From Amycolatopsis sp. CA-128772 (GTDB lineage Bacteria > Actinomycetota > Actinomycetes > Mycobacteriales > Pseudonocardiaceae): DNA of 53,799 nucleotides. The stretch is from the NCBI RefSeq assembly GCF_002904295.1, contig NZ_PPHG01000010.1, positions 1 to 53,799 on the forward strand, given 5' to 3'. Positions 25,538-35,980 of this stretch are shown piece after piece (within the stretch, counting starts at the first letter, position 1; each line of letters starts with the position of its first letter). A program made the translations under genes and the position numbers. The notes beneath the pieces were generated by a model. That model made no database searches and had not been told where the DNA came from. It worked only from the letters and a program-made list of their open reading frames with translations.

Positions 25538-26283
25538 CCGCGGAAAACTACGCCGCCGAGGCGGAGATCCTCAAGCTCGCCCGCGTCCTCGACGTCGAAC
25601 CGGCCCGGCTCGCCTACCTCGCGCGCGTCGATGCCGATGACCTGCGGGCCTTCCGCGATCAGGTCACCGACACGCTGTTCGACGCCAACGCCGCCGCCCT
25701 GCAGCGGATGGCCCTGGCGGCGCGGGTGGTGCCGGTCGGGGTGCTCGCCAAGATCGCCGAGAAGGTGTTCGGCCCGCTGCTGTGCGCCCGGATCGCCGGG
25801 CTGGTCGACGTCTCGCGGGGCGTTGACGTCGCCAAGCGGCTCAGCCCGCGGTTCCTCGCGGAGGTGGCGGCCGAACTCGACCCGCGGCGGGCGAGCGCCA
25901 TCATCAGCCGCATTCCCCTCGACACCGTCCTGGCCGTCGCCGCCGAGCTGGCGCGCAAGGCGGACTGGATCACCCTCGGCCGGTTCGTCGGTCACCTGCC
26001 CGACCCGATCGTGCGACGGGCCCTCGAGCAGATCGACGACCCGGCGCTGCTGCGGATCGCCTTCGTGCTCGACGACAAGCACCGCATCGACCACGTCGTC
26101 GGCCTGCTCCCGGCCCACCGGCTCGGCCGGCTGGTCACCGCGGCGGGCGCCGACGAGGACCTCTGGCCCCCGGCCCTCGACCTGCTGACCCACCTGTCCG
26201 ACGCCCGCCGGGCCACCCTGGTGCCGATGCTCGGCGGGCTGCCCGGCGGGTTCCGGGAACGCGTTCAGGCGACGATCAGGTAG
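25534..26283 (+). CDS. hypothetical helical-repeat protein (MgtE-N-like pattern)
   Basis: 249 residues, all helical, built of repeated ~23-25-residue units such as RLSPRFLAEVAAELDPRRAS and LGRFVGHLPDPIVRRALEQI, each with LP or LD at the helix turn. The pattern resembles the N-terminal domain of MgtE magnesium channels, but there is no CBS or membrane domain, so it is not MgtE. Function unknown. It is coupled to the 69-residue gene upstream and overlaps the convergent small membrane protein gene by 19 bp. Confidence 0.7.
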   Translation: MTAENYAAEAEILKLARVLDVEPARLAYLARVDADDLRAFRDQVTDTLFDANAAALQRMALAARVVPVGVLAKIAEKVFGPLLCARIAGLVDVSRGVDVAKRLSPRFLAEVAAELDPRRASAIISRIPLDTVLAVAAELARKADWITLGRFVGHLPDPIVRRALEQIDDPALLRIAFVLDDKHRIDHVVGLLPAHRLGRLVTAAGADEDLWPPALDLLTHLSDARRATLVPMLGGLPGGFRERVQATIR

Positions 26284-26486
26284 ATCCCGTAGCCGACGAT
26301 CGCCGCGCACAGGGCGAAGCAGATCACCGCGCCGGCCAGCGGGCCGGTGCCCGAACCGCCCGTCGCACGCGCCGAGTCGCGCTGCGAAAGCCCGACCACG
26401 CCGAACGAAAACAGGCCGGTCAGCACGACGACCGAAGCCAGCGCGACGACGAAGACCAGACCGAGCGAACTCCAGTTGATGTGCAC
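26265..26486 (-). CDS. small two-helix membrane protein following the phosphate transporter
   Basis: 73 residues from the GTG at 26486, chosen because TGAGGAG lies just upstream at the end of the pit gene. Two hydrophobic helices (about 8-30 and 51-72) flank a polar loop with SQRDSARATGGSG. It starts 8 bp after the pit stop and is probably co-transcribed. It may be an accessory subunit of the transporter, which is an inference from position only. It overlaps the convergent hypothetical gene. Confidence 0.7.
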   Translation of the reverse strand: MHINWSSLGLVFVVALASVVVLTGLFSFGVVGLSQRDSARATGGSGTGPLAGAVICFALCAAIVGYGIYLIVA

Positions 26487-26494
26487 GGCACTCC

Positions 26495-27622
26495 TCAGGC
26501 GTTGGCCGGCTGCGCGACGGCAGGCTCGGGCTCGTGGATGGAGCCGGCGTTGACCGGGTTGCGCTTCGACGCGAGGTAGATGCCCAGCGCGACGACGACC
26601 CCGGCCAGGCCGACCAGGACCGTGCCCCAGGTGCCGAGCGTCGACACCTCGGCGGCGACCGCCCCGACGATCGCGGCGGCGGGCAGCGTCAGCGCCCAGG
26701 CGAGCACCATCCGGCCCGCGACGCCCCAGCGGACTTCGGCGAGCCGCCGGCCGAGGCCGGAGCCGATGATGCCGCCGGAGCAGACGTGCGTGGTGGACAG
26801 GGCGAACCCGAGGTGCGCCGACGTCAGGATGACGGCCGCGGCACTCGTTTCCGCCGCGAACCCCTGCGGCGTCTGGATTTCCGTGAGCTTCTTGCCCATC
26901 GTCTGGATGATCCGCCAGCCGCCGAGGTAGGTGCCGAGCGCGATGGCGGTGCCGGCGGTCAGGATCACCCACAGCGGCGGCCCCGAGTTCGGCGCGAGCG
27001 AGCCGGACGCGATCAGCGTCAGCGTGATGACACCCATGGTCTTCTGCGCGTCGTTCGTGCCGTGCGCCAGGGAAACCAGGGACGCCGAGGCGATCTGGCC
27101 GGCCTTGAACGTCCGGCCGACCGTGTCCTGCTTCGCGCGGGCGGTGATCCGGTAGACGAGGAAGGTGCCGAGCGTCGCGACGATCCCGGCGACCAGCGGC
27201 GAGGCGAGCGCGGGGATCAGGACCTTCTCGACGACCTTCCCGAAGTGGACGGCGTCCGAGCCGGACGCGATCCAGGTGGCGCCGATCAGCCCGCCGAACA
27301 GCGCGTGCGACGAGCTCGACGGCAGCCCGATCAGCCAGGTCAGCAGGTTCCAGACGATGGCGCCGACGAGCCCGGCGAAGATGATCACGGGCGTCACCTT
27401 CGTGTCGTCGACGATCCCGCCGGAGATCGTCTTCGCCACTTCGACCGAGAGGAAAGCGCCGACCAGGTTCAGCACGGCGGACACGCCGACCGCGACCTTC
27501 GGCTTGAGCGCCCCGGTGGCGATGGACGTGGCCATCGCGTTGGCGGTGTCGTGGAAGCCGTTGGTGAAGTCGAAGGCGAGCGCCGCGACGATCACCACCA
27601 GCACGATGAGGGAGAAGTCCAT
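26495..27622 (-). CDS. pit: low-affinity inorganic phosphate transporter, PiT family
   Basis: 375 residues from the ATG at 27622, with AGAGAG-type upstream purines. Both PiT signatures are present: FDFTNGFHDTANAMATS at about 17-33 and SLAHGTNDAQKTMG in the second half. About ten membrane segments are expected. PiT carriers import metal-phosphate driven by protons. Many actinomycete pit genes follow a PhoU-like (DUF47) gene; none is present here. Instead a small membrane protein gene follows. No Pho box was recognised upstream. Confidence 0.92.
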   Translation of the reverse strand: MDFSLIVLVVIVAALAFDFTNGFHDTANAMATSIATGALKPKVAVGVSAVLNLVGAFLSVEVAKTISGGIVDDTKVTPVIIFAGLVGAIVWNLLTWLIGLPSSSSHALFGGLIGATWIASGSDAVHFGKVVEKVLIPALASPLVAGIVATLGTFLVYRITARAKQDTVGRTFKAGQIASASLVSLAHGTNDAQKTMGVITLTLIASGSLAPNSGPPLWVILTAGTAIALGTYLGGWRIIQTMGKKLTEIQTPQGFAAETSAAAVILTSAHLGFALSTTHVCSGGIIGSGLGRRLAEVRWGVAGRMVLAWALTLPAAAIVGAVAAEVSTLGTWGTVLVGLAGVVVALGIYLASKRNPVNAGSIHEPEPAVAQPANA

Positions 27623-27719
27623 GGCGGCTCTCTTCCGTTGCTGTTCTTCAGCAACGCTACTGATCAACAGGACGGCCTCCGATCCCTGTCGTGTGACGGC
27701 TCCCTGAACTCTCGATGAA

Positions 27720-27745
27720 CCGGGGTGGGGACAACCCCACCCCGG
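27720..27745. promoter_or_regulatory. perfect palindrome CCGGGGTGGGG-ACAA-CCCCACCCCGG between pit and the Lnt-like gene
   Basis: Perfect 11-bp arms around ACAA in a divergent promoter region, so a terminator role is unlikely. Its core GGTGGGGACAACCCCACC (27724-27741) matches the sites at 42078-42095, 44993-45010 and 45023-45040. It ends 78 nt before the Lnt-like start codon, almost the same distance as the other sites have from their genes. I interpret it as an operator or activator site. The rest of 27623-27818 holds no gene I can support. Confidence 0.6.
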
Positions 27746-27818
27746 AACCGGTGGTCTGGCCCAGTGCCACCGCCGCGCCCGCCTGGAACCCTTCGTAACC
27801 GGGCGAAAGGGGGCACCG

Positions 27819-29225
27819 GTGAAGGCGATCGTGGCGACACTGGCGTCGGCGTTGTTGTTCTTCTTCGGCACGGGCCTGGACCCGCTGCCCGAGCTCGCGT
27901 GGCTGGCGCCGCTGCCGGTCTTGCTGCTGGCACCCCGCGTCCACGGCGGGATCGCGCTGCTGTGCGCGTTCACCGCGTACCTCGCGGGCAGTGTCGGCAG
28001 CTGGAGCTACTTCTGGCACTCCCAGTCGATCCCGCGGCCGGCCGCGCTCGGGATCCTCGGCGGCAGCGCGGTCCTGTTCGCGCTGTCGGCCACCCTGTTC
28101 CGGCTGCTCGTCCGGTGCGGCCACGGCTTGCCGGCCGCGCTCGCCGCGCCCGCGTTGTGGACCGGGGCGCTCTACGTCGTCTCGCTGCTCAACCCGACCG
28201 GCGTCATGGGCACGTTGATGACCACGCAGGCCGACCGGCCGCCGGTGCTGCGGATCGCCGCCGTCACCGGGGGCTGGGGTGTGGAGTTCCTCGTGCTGTT
28301 CGTCCCGGCCGCCGTCGCCGCCGCGCTCGCACCCGGCCTGCGCGGCCGCACCCGGGTCGCCCCCGTCGTCGCACTGGCCGCGATCGCCGGCGGGCTGGTG
28401 TTCTGGACCACTCCGCCGCTGCCCGGGCCGTCGACCCGGATCGCGCTGATCGCGCCGGGCCAGCACCGCTGGGCCGCCGACGTCGCCGCCCCGGACGGGC
28501 AGGCCCTGATCCAGTCCTATATGGACGAAATCCGCCGGCTGCCGGACGGTGTGAAAGCCGTCGTGCTGCCCGAAGCCACGTTCGCGGTGGACCAGACCAC
28601 GCGGGCACGGCTCGTCGGGAGCTTCACCCAGGTCGCCGGCGCGAAGAACCTCGACGTCGTCACCGGCGTCATCGACACCACGCCGAGCGGCCGGGCCAAC
28701 GCCGCGCTCGTCGTACCGCCGTCGGGCGCGCCGCTCGAATACCGCAAGTGGCACAACGGGGATTCGCCGAACCTCGTCTCCGGCACCGAACTCACCCGGT
28801 TCGCCGCGACCGGCCTGATGGTGTGCATGGACGTGAACTTCGCCGACCCCAGCGGCGAATACGGCGAAGCCGGCACGGGCCTGGTCCTCATCCCGGCGTC
28901 CGACGAAGACGCCGACGGCTGGGCCCACAGCCGCACGGCGCTGATCCGCGGCGTCGAAAACGGCTTCTCGGTGGCGTGGAGCGCCGCCCGCGGCACGCCG
29001 ATGCTGGCCGACGCGCAGGGACACGTCCTGGCCGAGACCCGCACCGGCGACCGGCCGTTCTCGGTGGTCGTCGCCGACGTCCCGGCCGGCGCCGGAAAGA
29101 CCCCGTACGCCCGCTTCGGCGACTGGTTCGCCTGGCTCTGCGGCCTGGTCGCCCTGGTCGGCATCGTGATGGCCGCCCGCAAGCCGTCGTTGTCACCTGT
29201 CACAACGAACACCGCCCAAGTCTGA
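27819..29225 (+). CDS. apolipoprotein N-acyltransferase-like membrane nitrilase
   Basis: 468 residues. About six membrane helices (residues 5-200) are followed by an extracytoplasmic carbon-nitrogen hydrolase domain and one C-terminal helix (about 436-453). The catalytic triad is visible: Glu252 (VLPEATF), Lys310 (EYRKWH) and Cys336 (LMVCMDVNF). Lnt enzymes add the third acyl chain to lipoproteins at the membrane. Sequence and length fit the Lnt group, but actinomycetes encode several paralogues, so the acceptor is not certain. The GTG at 27819 follows AAAGGGGGC. A palindrome 78 nt upstream links it to the proposed envelope regulon. Confidence 0.85.
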   Translation: MKAIVATLASALLFFFGTGLDPLPELAWLAPLPVLLLAPRVHGGIALLCAFTAYLAGSVGSWSYFWHSQSIPRPAALGILGGSAVLFALSATLFRLLVRCGHGLPAALAAPALWTGALYVVSLLNPTGVMGTLMTTQADRPPVLRIAAVTGGWGVEFLVLFVPAAVAAALAPGLRGRTRVAPVVALAAIAGGLVFWTTPPLPGPSTRIALIAPGQHRWAADVAAPDGQALIQSYMDEIRRLPDGVKAVVLPEATFAVDQTTRARLVGSFTQVAGAKNLDVVTGVIDTTPSGRANAALVVPPSGAPLEYRKWHNGDSPNLVSGTELTRFAATGLMVCMDVNFADPSGEYGEAGTGLVLIPASDEDADGWAHSRTALIRGVENGFSVAWSAARGTPMLADAQGHVLAETRTGDRPFSVVVADVPAGAGKTPYARFGDWFAWLCGLVALVGIVMAARKPSLSPVTTNTAQV

Positions 29226-29306
29226 GCGTTGTCCCAGGTCGACCCACCCGGTCTGTGACCGATCATGAGCTGCGTCACTTACTGACGGGTAATCGGAGGC
29301 AACCAG

Positions 29307-30173
29307 ATGCAGGTCACCAACGGCGGTGCCAAGCGGATCCTGACCGCCCTCGTCGCGGCGCTCACCCTGGGGGTCGCCGCTCCGGCGGTCGCCGAGGCGG
29401 CGCCGAGCAGCGGCTGGAACGACTGGGACTGCCGGCCCACGGCGACGCACCCCCAGCCGGTCGTGCTGGTGCACGGCCTGGGCGCGAACGACTCGGTCAA
29501 CTGGTTCTTCCACGCGCCGAAGCTCGCCGCCCAGGGCTACTGCGTGTTCTCGCTGACCTACGGCACCGGCGTCCTCGGCCCGGGTGTCGGCGGCCTCGCC
29601 TCGATGCGCGACAGCGCGGCCCAGCTCGGCCGGTTCGTGGACAAGGTCCGGACCACGACGGGCGCGGCGAAGGTCGACATCGTCGGCCACTCCGAAGGCA
29701 GCACGATGCCCGCGTACTACCTGAAGTACGGCGGTGGCGCGGCGAAGGTGGCGCACTTCGTCGGCTTCGGCGCGAACTACCGCGGGACGACCCTCGGCGG
29801 CCTCGACGCCCTCGCCAAAGCCCTCCTCACCACGGTGCCGGGCCTCGGCGCGATCCTGAGGACGGCCTGCGGCGCCTGCACGGAGTACCTCGCCCCCTCG
29901 GCGTTCCTGGACGACCTCGCCCGCGGCGGCGTCCACGTGCCCGGCCCGGCGTACACCAGCATCGTGAGCAAGTACGACGAGGTGGTGACGCCGTACACGA
30001 GCGGCATCCTGAACGAGCCGGGCGCGACGGACATCGTGCTGCAGGACTTCTGCCCGTCCGACGCCTCGGGCCACCTGAGCCAGGCGATCGACCCGAACGT
30101 CACGGGCCTGATCCTGCACGCGTTGGACGCGAGCTACGCGCCGGCGTGCACGCCGTTCACCCTGCCGTTGTGA
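29307..30173 (+). CDS. secreted lipase/esterase (alpha/beta hydrolase)
   Basis: 288 residues. A signal peptide (about 1-32, cleaved near AEA/AP) shows it is exported. The oxyanion motif is VLVHGLGANDS near 54, the nucleophile is Ser129 in GHSEGS, Asp is probable in SKYDEVVTPY and His in DASGHLSQA. Several Cys residues suggest disulfides. It matches the bacterial class 2 lipase (EstA/LipA) pattern and would hydrolyse acylglycerols or esters. The ATG at 29307 follows CGGAGG. The 3' end overlaps the convergent RNA-ligase-like gene by 17 bp. Confidence 0.9.
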   Translation: MQVTNGGAKRILTALVAALTLGVAAPAVAEAAPSSGWNDWDCRPTATHPQPVVLVHGLGANDSVNWFFHAPKLAAQGYCVFSLTYGTGVLGPGVGGLASMRDSAAQLGRFVDKVRTTTGAAKVDIVGHSEGSTMPAYYLKYGGGAAKVAHFVGFGANYRGTTLGGLDALAKALLTTVPGLGAILRTACGACTEYLAPSAFLDDLARGGVHVPGPAYTSIVSKYDEVVTPYTSGILNEPGATDIVLQDFCPSDASGHLSQAIDPNVTGLILHALDASYAPACTPFTLPL

Positions 30174-30660
30174 ACGGCACCGCGGCGAGGTGCTCCCACG
30201 GGCCACCGCGGTAGCGCCAGACGTCGAGCCCGGTCGCGGTCGCCGTACCGGGGCCGGGCTCGCCGCGCACGGCCTCGAGCGTCACGGCCGCCACCTCCGG
30301 GCTCACCTTGTTCTGGACCGTCACGTGCGGCTTGAACGGCTGCGCGTCCTGGCGGGTGAGCCACGGCGACCAGCGGGCCCGCAACGCCGCGTGCAGCCGG
30401 AGCAACGCGGCGGATTCGATGTCCAGCGCGACCCCGCGGCCGAGCGACCGGACACGCGAGACCCTCAGCTCGAACGGCTCACCCGCCACCTCGGCGCTGT
30501 CGGCGAGCACGGCCGCCAGGTGCTCTCCCGGCAGCGCGTGGAACAGGGTGAGGTGGGCGTCGACGAGCAGCCGCTCCGGTGGGAACCACCTGCGGCGCAG
30601 GGCATTCCACGCCGTCTGCGCGTGCTCGTCGACGGCGAGGGTCACGACCAGCGGCAGCAC
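30157..30660 (-). CDS. 2'-5' RNA ligase/cyclic phosphodiesterase-like protein (LigT family)
   Basis: 167 residues from the GTG at 30660. The two HxTx motifs of the 2H phosphoesterase superfamily are HLTLFHAL (near 43) and HVTVQNK (near 117). Such proteins cleave or form 2'-5' RNA bonds or hydrolyse cyclic phosphates. It starts 5 bp after the hutI stop, so it belongs to the hut transcript, although its known chemistry has no role in histidine breakdown. The longer frame upstream runs antisense to nothing useful and is out of frame with hutI; it is a shadow. Confidence 0.82.
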   Translation of the reverse strand: MLPLVVTLAVDEHAQTAWNALRRRWFPPERLLVDAHLTLFHALPGEHLAAVLADSAEVAGEPFELRVSRVRSLGRGVALDIESAALLRLHAALRARWSPWLTRQDAQPFKPHVTVQNKVSPEVAAVTLEAVRGEPGPGTATATGLDVWRYRGGPWEHLAAVPFTTAG

Positions 30661-30665
30661 GGGGA

Positions 30666-31811
30666 TCAGCGTACGCGTTCTCCGGCACGCCACACGGCGT
30701 GCGTCAGCGGCACGCCCGGGCGATAAGCCAGGTGTGTCACGGAAGGTGCGTCGAGGACGTGGACGTCCGCCCGGGCACCCGGGCGCAGGACGCCGACGTC
30801 GTCGCGCCGCAACGCCTGCGCGCCGCCCGCCGTGGCGGCCCAGACCGCCTCCTCGATCGTCATCCGCATCTGCAGCACCGCCGTCGCGACGCAGAACGCC
30901 ATCGACGTCGTGTACGAGCTGCCCGGGTTGGCGTTGCTGGCCAGCGCCACCGTCGCGCCCGCGTCGAGCAGCCGCCGCGCCGGCGCCAGGGGCTGCCGGG
31001 TCGACAAATCGCACGCCGGCAGCAGGGTCGCCACCGTCTCGGACGCCGCCAGCGCTTCGACGTCCGCGTCCGACAGGTACGTGCAGTGGTCGACGCTCGC
31101 CGCGCCCAGCTCGACCGCCAGCCGCACGCCGGGGCCTTCGCCGAGCTGGTTGCCGTGCACCCGCAGACCCAGCCCGCGCTCGGCCGCGGCCTTCAGCACC
31201 CGCGCCGACTGGGCCTCGTCGAACGCCCCCGTCTCGCAGAAGACGTCGGCCCAGCGCACGCTTCCCGCCACGGCGTCGAGCATCTCGCCGCACACCAGGT
31301 CCACATAGGACTCGGCGTCGGCACCCGGCGGGACCAGGTGCGCGCCGAGGAACGTGACCTCGTCGGCCACCTCGCCGGCGATGCGGGCGCTGCGAGCCTC
31401 GTCCGCGACGGTCAGCCCGTAGCCCGTTTTCGTCTCCAGGCAGGTCGTCCCCTGCCGGGCTGCCTCGTCCACGTGACGGCGCAGGTTCGCGGCCAGCTGC
31501 TCGTCGGACGCCTCGCGCGTCGCGCCGACCGTGATGGCGATTCCACCCGCGGTGTAGGGCTTTCCGGCCATCCGCGCCTCGAACTCGGCGGTGCGGTCGC
31601 CGGCGAAGACGAGGTGCGTGTGGCTGTCGACCCAGCCGGGCAGCACCGCGCGGCCGCCGACGTCGATGCGCTCGTCGGCGTCGGGTGCGCTCGCCGCCGG
31701 CCCCGCCCAGGCGACCTCCGGGCCGTCCAGCACCAAGGCCGCGCCGGACAGGCGGCCCAGCGACGGGTCGTTGGTGGTGAGCTCGCCGATGCCCGTGATC
31801 AGGATGGCCAC
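30666..31811 (-). CDS. hutI: imidazolonepropionase
   Basis: 381 residues from the GTG at 31811, which overlaps the hutF end by 13 bp. It is an amidohydrolase-fold metalloenzyme that opens imidazolone-5-propanoate to N-formimidoyl-L-glutamate, the third step of histidine degradation. Metal-binding HTH in [12 protein letters not shown], the LETKTGYGL motif, VHGNQLGEG and SNANPGSS are all characteristic. Length is close to the family norm (~400). It lies in the hut operon between hutF and the LigT-like gene. Confidence 0.92.
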   Translation of the reverse strand: MAILITGIGELTTNDPSLGRLSGAALVLDGPEVAWAGPAASAPDADERIDVGGRAVLPGWVDSHTHLVFAGDRTAEFEARMAGKPYTAGGIAITVGATREASDEQLAANLRRHVDEAARQGTTCLETKTGYGLTVADEARSARIAGEVADEVTFLGAHLVPPGADAESYVDLVCGEMLDAVAGSVRWADVFCETGAFDEAQSARVLKAAAERGLGLRVHGNQLGEGPGVRLAVELGAASVDHCTYLSDADVEALAASETVATLLPACDLSTRQPLAPARRLLDAGATVALASNANPGSSYTTSMAFCVATAVLQMRMTIEEAVWAATAGGAQALRRDDVGVLRPGARADVHVLDAPSVTHLAYRPGVPLTHAVWRAGERVR

Positions 31812-33136
31812 AATGCCTCGATCTCCTTCGCCAGTACGGTTTCCGGTCGGTCGACGAGCAGGTGCGCGCCGTCCCGCACGACCTCGCGGCCCGCGACGAC
31901 GACGTGCCGGACGTCGGCCCCGGACGCGGCGAACACGACTCCCGGCGGCTCGATCCCGGCCGTCCGCACGGTGTCCAGGGCCACCGTGACGAAGTCCGCG
32001 CCCGCCCTCTCGGCGAGCGCGCCGACCTCGCCCCACCCGATCGCCGCGTGGTCGGTGCCCGCTTCGAGAAGCTCCTCGGCGCTGAACCGGCCGCGTTCCT
32101 CGCTGGCCAGCCGGTCGTCCAGCTCCAGCGCACGGGTCTCTTCGAAGGCGTCGACGACGGCGTTGCTGTCGCTGCCGATGCTCAGCCGCACCCCGGCGTC
32201 CCGCAGCGCGCGGGCCGGGCCGATGCCGTCGCCGAGATCGCGTTCGGTGGTCGGGCAGAAGCACACCCGCGCGCCGCGCAGCCGGTCGATGTCCGACGCG
32301 GTCAGGTGGGTGGCGTGCACGGCGACCAGCCGCTCGGTCAGCACCCCGTGCTCGGCCAGCAGCTCGGTGGGCGTGCGGCCGTAGGCGGCCTGGCACTGCT
32401 CGTTCTCGGCCCGTTGCTCCGACAGGTGGACGTGCACGACCCGCGCACTGTCCACAAGTGACAGCTGTTCCGCCGGAACCGCTCGCACGGAGTGGATCGC
32501 GGCGCCGACCCGGAACAGCTCGCCTTCCGCCAGCTCGCCCACCCGCGAGGCCCACGCCGAAGCCGAGCCGTCGGAGAACCGCCGCTGCACCTCGTCCGGC
32601 TCGACGCCGATGCCGCCCGCGAGGTAGCACGTGTCCAGGAGCGTCAGCCGGATCCCGGCGTCCGCCGCGGCCTGCCGCAGCGCCGCCCCCATCGCGTTCG
32701 GGTCGGCGTACGGTTTGCCGCCGGGCGCGTGGTGCAGGTAGTGGAACTCGCCGACGCTCGTGTACCCGCCGAGCACCATCTCCGCGTACACCCCGCGGGC
32801 CAGCCGGTAGTAGGAATCGGGGTCGAGCCGGGCCGCCAGCGCGTACATCCGCGCGCGCCACGTCCAGAACGTGCCGCGCTCGTGGTGCGTCCGGCCGCGC
32901 AAGGCCCGGTGGAAGGCGTGCGAGTGCCCGTTCGCGAACCCCGGCAGGGTGAGTCCGGCGAGCACGGTGCCGGACCGCGGCGAGCCCGGGGTCACGCCGG
33001 TGATCCGCCCGTCAGCGACGTCGATGCGCACCGCGGACGCGATCCCGCCGGGCAGCCAGGCCTGCTCGCACCAGAAAACTGTCGGTGCCGCGCGATAGGC
33101 TGGAAACGGGGGGCGCCCCCGCGGGCCGGAGGTCAT
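31799..33136 (-). CDS. hutF: formimidoylglutamate deiminase
   Basis: 445 residues from the ATG at 33136, which overlaps the upstream stop by ATGA. A start nearer the family norm (just before [11 protein letters not shown]) is also possible. Amidohydrolase-fold: [12 protein letters not shown] (metal-binding HxH), EFHYLHH, HVHLSEQ, and GSDSNAVVD. It converts N-formimidoyl-L-glutamate to N-formyl-L-glutamate and ammonia, so this organism uses the HutF route rather than direct HutG hydrolysis. The next step needs a deformylase; the adjacent M20 hydrolase is the candidate. Confidence 0.9.
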   Translation of the reverse strand: MTSGPRGRPPFPAYRAAPTVFWCEQAWLPGGIASAVRIDVADGRITGVTPGSPRSGTVLAGLTLPGFANGHSHAFHRALRGRTHHERGTFWTWRARMYALAARLDPDSYYRLARGVYAEMVLGGYTSVGEFHYLHHAPGGKPYADPNAMGAALRQAAADAGIRLTLLDTCYLAGGIGVEPDEVQRRFSDGSASAWASRVGELAEGELFRVGAAIHSVRAVPAEQLSLVDSARVVHVHLSEQRAENEQCQAAYGRTPTELLAEHGVLTERLVAVHATHLTASDIDRLRGARVCFCPTTERDLGDGIGPARALRDAGVRLSIGSDSNAVVDAFEETRALELDDRLASEERGRFSAEELLEAGTDHAAIGWGEVGALAERAGADFVTVALDTVRTAGIEPPGVVFAASGADVRHVVVAGREVVRDGAHLLVDRPETVLAKEIEALWPS

Positions 33137-34325
33137 CGCGCCAGCCGCTCCAGGACCGTGGCCAGCGCCGCGGCACCGGCTTCGACGTCGCCGGCCTCGG
33201 CGAACTCCTCCGGCGAGTGGCTGATCCCGGTCGGGTTGCGCACGTACAGCATCCCGGCCGGGACGAACCCGGCGAGGATGGCCGCGTCGTGCCCGGCGCC
33301 GGTCGGCAGCTCCGGCGGCGCGCCGAGCCACCCGCCGAGGTCACGCCGGAGAGCGTCGTCGAACACGACGTCGTCCGAATAGGACTCCCGGCTGACGGTC
33401 ACCCGGCAACCCTCCTCCGCGGCGGCGCTTTCGGCGGCCCGCACGATTTCGGAGACCAGCGCCGGAGTCGCGGTTCCGGGTACCCGCGCATCGAGCCACA
33501 TGTCCACAGTGGACGCGATGACGTTCGTCCCGCCCGGCGTCGGCACCAGCCGGCCGACGGTCGCCCGCGCGTCCGGGACGCCCGACGCCAGCCGCCGGAC
33601 GGCGGTGACCGTCGCGGCGGCGGGCAGCATCGGGTCGGCCCGGTCGGCCAGCAGCGTCGCCCCGGCGTGGTTCCCCTGCCCCGCGAAGGAAAACCGCCAG
33701 CGCCCGTGGGCGATCACCGTGCTGCCGACGGCCACCGGCGAGCCGAGGTCGATCAGCCCGCGTCCCTGCTCGACGTGCAGCTCGAGGAACTTCCCGATCA
33801 GCCCGAGCCGGGCCGGGTCCGGCCCCACCCGCTCCGGGTCGAAGCCGGACTTGGCGGCCGCCTGGGCGAACGTCACGCCGTCGGCGTCCCGCAGCCCGCG
33901 TGCCTTGTCCGCGTCGATCGTGCCGGTGAGCAGCCGGGAGCCCAGGCACGGGACACCGAACCGGCCGCCCTCCTCCTCGGCGAACACGACGACGGCGAAC
34001 GGCTTGCCCGGCCGGAAGCCCCGTTCCTGCAACGACTCCACCGCGGCCAATGCGCTTGCGACGCCGAGCGGGCCGTCGAAGGCGCCACCGCCGGGCACCG
34101 AATCGAGGTGGCTGCCGGTGACGACGGCGTCCGGTCCCGGCGGCCCCCACCACGCCCAGATGTTGCCGTTGTGGTCGGTGTCGACGTCGAGCCCGAGGCC
34201 CAGCGCGCGCTCGCCGAACCACGCCCGCAGGTCCTGCTCGGGCGCGTCGAAGGCGTGCCGCGAGTAGCCGCCGCGCTTCGGGTCGCGCCCGACGTCGGCG
34301 ATCTCGCCGAGAAGGCCCGAGGCGC

Positions 34326-34329
<4 letters not shown>
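33133..34329 (-). CDS. M20-family amidohydrolase (allantoate amidohydrolase-like), likely N-formylglutamate hydrolase of the hut pathway
   Basis: 398 residues. M20 dinuclear metallohydrolase motifs: [19 protein letters not shown] (metal His and Asp), [10 protein letters not shown] (catalytic Glu pair) and ELHVEQG; the C-terminal metal His is in ISHSPEEF. By sequence it resembles allantoate and N-carbamoyl-amino-acid amidohydrolases. It sits between hutU and hutF with ATGA overlaps on both sides, and no hutG-type N-formylglutamate deformylase is present in the operon. I infer that it removes the formyl group from N-formylglutamate to give glutamate. Confidence 0.85.
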
Positions 34330-35978
<1,649 letters not shown>

Positions 35979-35980
35979 TC

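Noticed and set aside
33077..33100. PafBC-like promoter motif CTGTCGGTG-N8-TAGGCT on the plus strand
   Set aside because: It lies at the 5' end of hutF, points antisense to the hut genes, and has no plus-strand gene downstream. It is a chance match or an antisense promoter I cannot support.
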